Shown here in pieces: positions 7,350-10,470 of a DNA stretch of 10,470 nt. A program made the translations under genes and the position numbers. This DNA is from Methanofollis sp. (GTDB taxonomy: Archaea; Halobacteriota; Methanomicrobia; Methanomicrobiales; Methanofollaceae), in the NCBI GenBank assembly GCA_028696365.1, contig JAQVHG010000056.1:1-10470 (forward strand), in the 5' to 3' direction. The notes beneath the pieces were generated by a model. The model saw nothing but the letters and a program-made list of their open reading frames with translations, ran no database searches and was not told the DNA's origin. Numbering within the stretch: the first letter of the stretch is position 1; each line of letters starts with the position of its first letter.

Positions 7350-8261
7350 TCATAGATGTCTCTTTTCCAGGTCGGTCTTTCTGGCGATGTGGACCCTGGC
7401 CATGTGGTGGGGGTGGTAGCGGAGTTTTGCCTCCCGCAGCCCGGGGATGCCGAGGTCTGACTCCCGGTTCAGATAGGTGTAGCGTCCTGCCAGTCTCCGG
7501 GCGGTCTCCTGGTTGACAGCCTTGTAGATCCCTTCGCAGTCAGGGAGCCCCTTCTCGAAGTGAACCACCGCCGTATCCTCGTTGAGGCGGTCGTACAGGG
7601 CGCACCCGGCGATCGTGTCCTCGACCCGCACCGCGATCCCTTCAATTCCGAGGTCCTCGAAGTGGGCGATCGCGTATCGCAGGGCGGTCTTCTCCTCGGC
7701 GAGGACCGGAGAGTCGTCGCAGTGGCGCCACTCGCACCACCGCTCCAGAAACTCGACCACCTCGTCGAGGAGTGAGGGGGTGACCGCCTCGACCGCAGGC
7801 CCGCACTCGCGCCTGAAACGGTTGAGATGTTTTCTGATGGTGAGATAGTCTCTGCCTGGGAGTGCGGCAAGGTCTTCTGTGCGGTATACATAGTCGGCAA
7901 AGTCACGGTCTGGGCTGAGAGGGAGCGCAGGGTAGCATGAGCGCACCAGGGCGAGGGTGGCGTCGTCAAAGAGGTAATATGCCACCTCCCCGCCCTCCAG
8001 TGCCGCGAGGTCGAGAACAGCCTCGAGGCTCTCGCGATCTGGAGGACCGATAGGGCCGCGGAACGAGCGTTCGTCCTGGACGGTGCTCATGATCACGACC
8101 CCTTCGCCGACGCAGGCGTACTCGTAGTGGGCATAGTGGTCCCAGCAGAGCATGGTGGTGAGGCTCAGGTCTGAGTGCACCGGCGGGTGTCGGCGGTACA
8201 GGTTGGTAAAGAAGGCCCGGTCGCCTGGAGTGACCGATCTGAATTCGTCAATAGAGATCAT
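7350..8261 (-). CDS. DUF2156 / phosphatidylglycerol lysyltransferase C-terminal-domain protein
   Basis: The product is 303 residues, soluble, with no membrane segment. It matches the stand-alone DUF2156 (LPG synthase C-terminal, tandem GNAT-like fold) pattern. Residues 124-150 carry the hallmark YVYRTEDLAALPG, then IRKHLNRFRRE. Residues 262-284 carry YLNRESDLGIPGLREAKLRYHP, matching the family's INRE.DLG..GLR.AK..Y.P region. In bacterial MprF the domain transfers lysine or alanine from aminoacyl-tRNA to phosphatidylglycerol. The archaeal stand-alone version lacks the membrane flippase part and its substrate is unknown, so the usual lysyltransferase name should not be taken literally. The ATG at 8261 overlaps the end of the GNAT gene by 14 bases, with GGAGG very close upstream, suggesting translational coupling. 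The flavodoxin gene follows. Confidence 0.85.
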   Translation of the reverse strand: MISIDEFRSVTPGDRAFFTNLYRRHPPVHSDLSLTTMLCWDHYAHYEYACVGEGVVIMSTVQDERSFRGPIGPPDRESLEAVLDLAALEGGEVAYYLFDDATLALVRSCYPALPLSPDRDFADYVYRTEDLAALPGRDYLTIRKHLNRFRRECGPAVEAVTPSLLDEVVEFLERWCEWRHCDDSPVLAEEKTALRYAIAHFEDLGIEGIAVRVEDTIAGCALYDRLNEDTAVVHFEKGLPDCEGIYKAVNQETARRLAGRYTYLNRESDLGIPGLREAKLRYHPHHMARVHIARKTDLEKRHL

Positions 8262-8673
8262 CTTCCTCCCTCAGGATCATCGGCACGTGCCCCACCATCC
8301 TGGCAAACCCGTGGCGTTTGTAAAATTGGACGGTGCCGGGCTGGGCGATGAGCCCGATCCAGGTGAGGCCGTGGGACTTACAGAACGCGACGAGGGTCTT
8401 CACGATGGCGTCCCCGATCCCATATCCTCTGTACTCAGGAAGGACGATGATGTCCTGGAGATAGGCGTCAGAGCACCCGTCCGAGATCGCCCGTCCCATT
8501 CCCACAGCCCGTTCCTTGTCGACAGCGACGACGAAGCAGAAACTCCCCTTGATGAGCGCCGGGATCCCGCGGGCCGTCCACTCCTCCATCCACCACTCGC
8601 CCGCACGGTAGAGCCCGACGATCTCCTCGGCGTCCCAGGCCCTGACGGTCTTGAGGGTGATCCCTGAGAGCAT
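8248..8673 (-). CDS. GNAT-family N-acetyltransferase
   Basis: This 141-residue protein has a single GNAT domain. Motif A, with the acetyl-CoA pyrophosphate loop, is at residues 74-92 (DIIVLPEYRGYGIGDAIVK, the R/Q-x-x-G-x-G/A signature). Motif B is at about 113-123 (GTVQFYKRHGF). An N-terminal GEWWMEEW segment is common in small GNATs. The acceptor substrate is unknown. The ATG at 8673 is preferred over the upstream ATG at 8745 because a TATA box lies 22-27 nt before it and because the extension KIKDLLKLALPRC is not part of the fold. The gene is first in the apparent operon, and its end overlaps the DUF2156 gene. Pairing an acetyltransferase with a second GNAT-fold transferase hints at related chemistry, but that is only inference. 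Confidence 0.87.
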   Translation of the reverse strand: MLSGITLKTVRAWDAEEIVGLYRAGEWWMEEWTARGIPALIKGSFCFVVAVDKERAVGMGRAISDGCSDAYLQDIIVLPEYRGYGIGDAIVKTLVAFCKSHGLTWIGLIAQPGTVQFYKRHGFARMVGHVPMILREEDDLY

Positions 8674-8695
8674 GCACCACCCTCGCCTCGATCCT

Positions 8696-8701
8696 ATATA
8701 G
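8696..8701 (-). promoter_or_regulatory. TATA box of the GNAT-DUF2156-flavodoxin operon
   Basis: The minus strand reads CTCTATATAGGATC, with TATATA at -27 to -22 from the ATG at 8673. This is the usual TATA-to-start distance in archaea, so the mRNA probably begins at or next to the start codon. It also supports the 8673 start over 8745. Confidence 0.6.
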
Positions 8702-8726
8702 AGACAGCGGGGAAGAGCGAGCTTGA

Positions 8727-8743
8727 GAAGATCTTTGATCTTC
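8727..8743. promoter_or_regulatory. Perfect inverted repeat upstream of the operon TATA box
   Basis: GAAGATC-TTT-GATCTTC is a perfect 7-bp dyad with a 3-base spacer. It begins 26 bases upstream of the TATA box. Its size and position suit a dimeric regulator's binding site, probably an activator or upstream element. No regulator gene is adjacent, so the role is inferred only from the shape. Confidence 0.35.
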
Positions 8744-8770
8744 ATTGAGCCCCCCAGTCAAAGGGGTGGA

Positions 8771-8802
8771 TTCTCTCCACAATAGGAGGCTCTCTCCAGA
8801 GC
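8771..8802 (-). repeat. Partial (solo-end) MITE-like element
   Basis: On the minus strand, GGCTCTGGAGAGAGCCTCC then TATTGTGGAGAGA aligns with the end of copy 1 (GGACCCTGTAGAAACCCTCC, CCTATTGTGGTGAGA). It contains a short hairpin, GGCTCT-CTCC-AGAGCC (8787-8802). No matching opposite end is seen, so this looks like a decayed or single terminus. Confidence 0.4.
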
Positions 8803-8836
8803 CGAAATACCGGGGAGTTTTGGGATGACTCCAGAG

Positions 8837-8843
8837 AAAAAAA
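8837..8843 (-). terminator. Oligo-T terminator after the small membrane protein gene
   Basis: Seven A on the plus strand (T7 on the minus strand) lie about 40 bases after the stop codon at 8881. This fits an archaeal oligo-T stop separating the gene from the downstream operon. Confidence 0.45.
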
Positions 8844-8880
8844 GTGAGAGATGATCTCCTGATATTTTCGGGGCGGTTTT

Positions 8881-9342
8881 TCACTCCTCTTTTTTCCAGG
8901 AAAACATCGGGAACATCGGTTTGAGGGGGTCGGCCTCATCGAGGGCAGAGAGTCGCACGGTCTTGCTGTGCTTCTGACCACTGCTGTTTACATACGAGAT
9001 GGCCGCCTTCAGTTCAGTGGCCATTGACGAGAGGGGATGGGTGTAGTTCTCGTCGATGCCGAGTTCTGGGATGTCGAACTCGACGTTCATTGGGACAAGG
9101 GCGACATGGACTTCCTTTGCTGGGGCGTTCCCTCCATTTGTGACGATCACCGACTTTGCATTGTCAGAGAGATAGCACGAGACTTCTGGGAGGTCTTTGG
9201 TCTCCTCCATGATATAGAGGCACATCGCCAGAGTTCCAAGGACGATGATGAGGAAGGCCCCGATGAAGAGGTGCTGGGCGAGGATGAGGACGCCGCCGAT
9301 GACCACGCCTGCACCGAGTATGACTGCAGGGACACGTACCAT
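8881..9342 (-). CDS. Hypothetical two-helix membrane protein
   Basis: The product is 153 residues and I do not recognise the family. Two closely spaced hydrophobic segments at about 5-22 and 26-45 form a hairpin in the membrane. A polar domain of about 105 residues follows (from EETKDLPEVSCYLSD). It contains strand-like stretches (KSVIVTNGGNAPAKEVHVALVPM) resembling the extracellular or cytoplasmic beta-domains of many archaeal membrane proteins, and it ends KKEE. No catalytic motif is visible. No ribosome site precedes the ATG, but a TATA box sits 23-30 nt upstream, so the start is probably leaderless. It has its own promoter and terminator and is divergently placed relative to serS. Composition looks native. 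Confidence 0.7.
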   Translation of the reverse strand: MVRVPAVILGAGVVIGGVLILAQHLFIGAFLIIVLGTLAMCLYIMEETKDLPEVSCYLSDNAKSVIVTNGGNAPAKEVHVALVPMNVEFDIPELGIDENYTHPLSSMATELKAAISYVNSSGQKHSKTVRLSALDEADPLKPMFPMFSWKKEE

Positions 9343-9364
9343 ATCATGGAATTAGTCTGAGGAG

Positions 9365-9372
9365 ATATAATA
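9365..9372 (-). promoter_or_regulatory. TATA box of the small membrane protein gene
   Basis: The minus strand reads CTATTATATCTCC, with TATTATAT at -30 to -23 from the ATG at 9342. The spacing predicts a leaderless or nearly leaderless mRNA, which would explain the lack of a ribosome site. Confidence 0.55.
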
Positions 9373-9419
9373 GGATAGGAATTGGATGTGGGGTTCTCTC
9401 GTTGAAGTGCCCGGTGATG

Positions 9420-9550
9420 GGCTCTGTAGAAATCCTCTTGATGAATCTCTCTGGCGGGGGGCTTGGCCGCCCCCGGCAAGAGACTATGGGAAGGCGGGCG
9501 AGTCATGCTCACACCAAGAACTGGTGAAGCTCTCTACAAATCCTGTTCAT
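9420..9550 (+). repeat. MITE-like intergenic element, copy 6 (short)
   Basis: The left end GGCTCTGTAGAAATCCTCTTGATGAATCTC is close to the family consensus. It is followed by GGCGGGGGGCTTGGCCGCCCCCGGC (9453-9477), nearly identical to the palindrome at 6614. GGGAAGGCGGGCGAG follows at 9488. The right boundary CTCTCTACAAATCC is degenerate: it can be read as an inverted TGTAGA end or as a partial direct copy of AAATCCTCTTGATG. The element lies between the divergent membrane-protein and serS genes. Confidence 0.55.
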
Positions 9551-9611
9551 GATTGCGCGTGCCTGAGGTCTGACTTATGAGTATCTGGACTCATGTTCGG
9601 CTCCGGCCACC

Positions 9612-9660
9612 TCCTCTCAAGCAAGAGAGGAAGACTGGGAGGAGATACTGATCCTTTTTT
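9612..9660 (+). other. Hairpin plus T6 tract in the serS upstream region
   Basis: TCCTCTC (9612-9618) pairs with GAGAGGA (9625-9631) around a 6-base loop, and T6 follows at 9655-9660. The T tract is too far from the stem for a bacterial-type terminator. No plus-strand gene precedes it. It could stop stray or small non-coding transcription before serS. The remaining sequence from 9551 to 9732 shows nothing else I can name. Confidence 0.25.
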
Positions 9661-9732
9661 ATCCGGGCCAGTCCCCATCGGGCAACCCTCAAGTCCTCTC
9701 ACATCCAAACTGATCAGGACAGGAAAGAATCA

Positions 9733-9740
9733 ATTTATGA
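9733..9740 (+). promoter_or_regulatory. Weak TATA-like element before serS
   Basis: ATTTATGA lies about 31-38 nt upstream of the serS ATG. The predicted start near 9760 would leave a very short leader that just includes or trims the GGGAG ribosome site (9756-9760). The call rests on position and AT content only. Confidence 0.3.
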
Positions 9741-9770
9741 ATTCAGCGCACGAGAGGGAGAGAGAAGATA

Positions 9771-10470
9771 ATGCTTGAGTTGAAGTTCATCAGAGAACAT
9801 CCAGAGGTCGTGAGGGCCGACCTCACAAAGAGGGGAGACGAGGAGAAACTGGCGTGGCTCGACGACCTACTGGAGAAGGACCGACGGAGCCGGGAGATCC
9901 AGACCGAGGTCAACCGCCTGCGGAGCCGGCGTAACAAGATCGGCCGTGAGATCAATGCGGCCAGGAAGGCGGGGGAAGACACCGCGCCCCTCCTCGAAGA
10001 GGCGTCAAACCTCCCAAAGGTGATTAAGGAGGCCGAAACCGAACTCGACGCGATCGACGAGCGGGTCCATTTCTACCTGATGCGGATCCCCAATATCCTC
10101 CACGAGAGTGTCCCGGTCGGCAAGGACGACACCGAAAACGTCGAGGTGAAGCGGTGGGGCGAACCGAAGGTCCCGGCGTTCGAGTTGAAGAACCACGGCG
10201 CCCTCGCGGTCGAGCATGACTGGGCCGACTTCGAGCGTGCGGTCAAGATCTCAGGGGCCGGGTTCTACTTCCTCAAGGGTAACCTTGTCCTCCTGGACAT
10301 GGCGCTGCAGCGCTACGCCCTCGACATGCTGATGGAGCGCGGTTACACTCCCGTCTCGCCCCCGTACATGATGAACCGGGCGGCGTACGAGGGGGTCACC
10401 GACCTTGCCGACTTCGAGAACGTGATGTACAAGATCGACGGGGAGGACGAGTTCCTGATCGCCACGAGCG
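9771..10470 (+). CDS. serS: Seryl-tRNA synthetase, common type (5' part, truncated by window end)
   Basis: The gene encodes the enzyme that charges tRNA-Ser (and tRNA-Sec where present) with serine. 233 codons are present of about 425 expected; the window ends inside the gene. The start MLELKFIREHPEVVRADLTKRG is the classic N-terminus of common-type SerRS. Residues about 27-100 are the charged helical arm that grips the long variable arm of tRNA-Ser. LMRIPNILHESVPVG (103-117) and the following ENVEVKRWG lead into the class II catalytic core. Motif 1 is around 190-203 (RGYTPVSPPYMMNR), and the sequence stops at LIATS, just at the TxE serine-binding loop. Motifs 2 and 3 lie outside. GGGAG is 10 bases upstream of the ATG. 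This is not the unusual zinc-dependent SerRS of many methanogens. Confidence 0.95.
   Translation, partial: MLELKFIREHPEVVRADLTKRGDEEKLAWLDDLLEKDRRSREIQTEVNRLRSRRNKIGREINAARKAGEDTAPLLEEASNLPKVIKEAETELDAIDERVHFYLMRIPNILHESVPVGKDDTENVEVKRWGEPKVPAFELKNHGALAVEHDWADFERAVKISGAGFYFLKGNLVLLDMALQRYALDMLMERGYTPVSPPYMMNRAAYEGVTDLADFENVMYKIDGEDEFLIATS

Overview
The window looks like chromosomal DNA from a moderately GC-rich methanogenic euryarchaeon, most likely a member of Methanomicrobiales (Methanofollis/Methanoculleus-like). This is inference, not a database result. The reasons are TATA boxes about 22-30 nt upstream of several start codons (apparently leaderless genes), secreted TolB-type propeller and M28 peptidase proteins, an archaeal stand-alone DUF2156 protein and a common-type seryl-tRNA synthetase.

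Layout. Bases 1-320 hold a decayed IS200/IS605-type tnpB remnant and a strong hairpin. A plus-strand sodium:solute symporter gene (528-2153) converges on a minus-strand gene for a secreted M28 zinc aminopeptidase with a long C-terminal extension (2393-4114). A gene-free kilobase (4215-5213) is packed with repeat elements. It is followed by a minus-strand gene for a secreted protein made of seven 42-residue blades, a complete beta-propeller (5214-6194). A second repeat-filled gap (6195-6814) leads to a compact minus-strand operon read as GNAT acetyltransferase (8248-8673), DUF2156/aminoacyltransferase-fold protein (7350-8261) and HemG-like flavodoxin (6815-7327). Next is a small two-helix membrane protein (8881-9342, minus). 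The plus-strand serS gene starts at 9771 and runs off the window end.

The genes are individually ordinary. The most notable content is intergenic: a family of short modular elements bounded by inverted copies of GGCTCTGTAGAAAT. Their interior carries GC-rich palindromes (CCGGGGGCnnnGCCCCCGG) and a GATGAAGATTGAGGTGGGAAGG module. I count five reasonably delimited copies, one larger composite and one partial end. Three stand in a row at 4330-5207, and several end within a few tens of bases of a stop codon. They look like non-autonomous, MITE-like elements without coding capacity. I do not recognise the family by name. I see no CRISPR array, tRNA, rRNA or obvious defence system.
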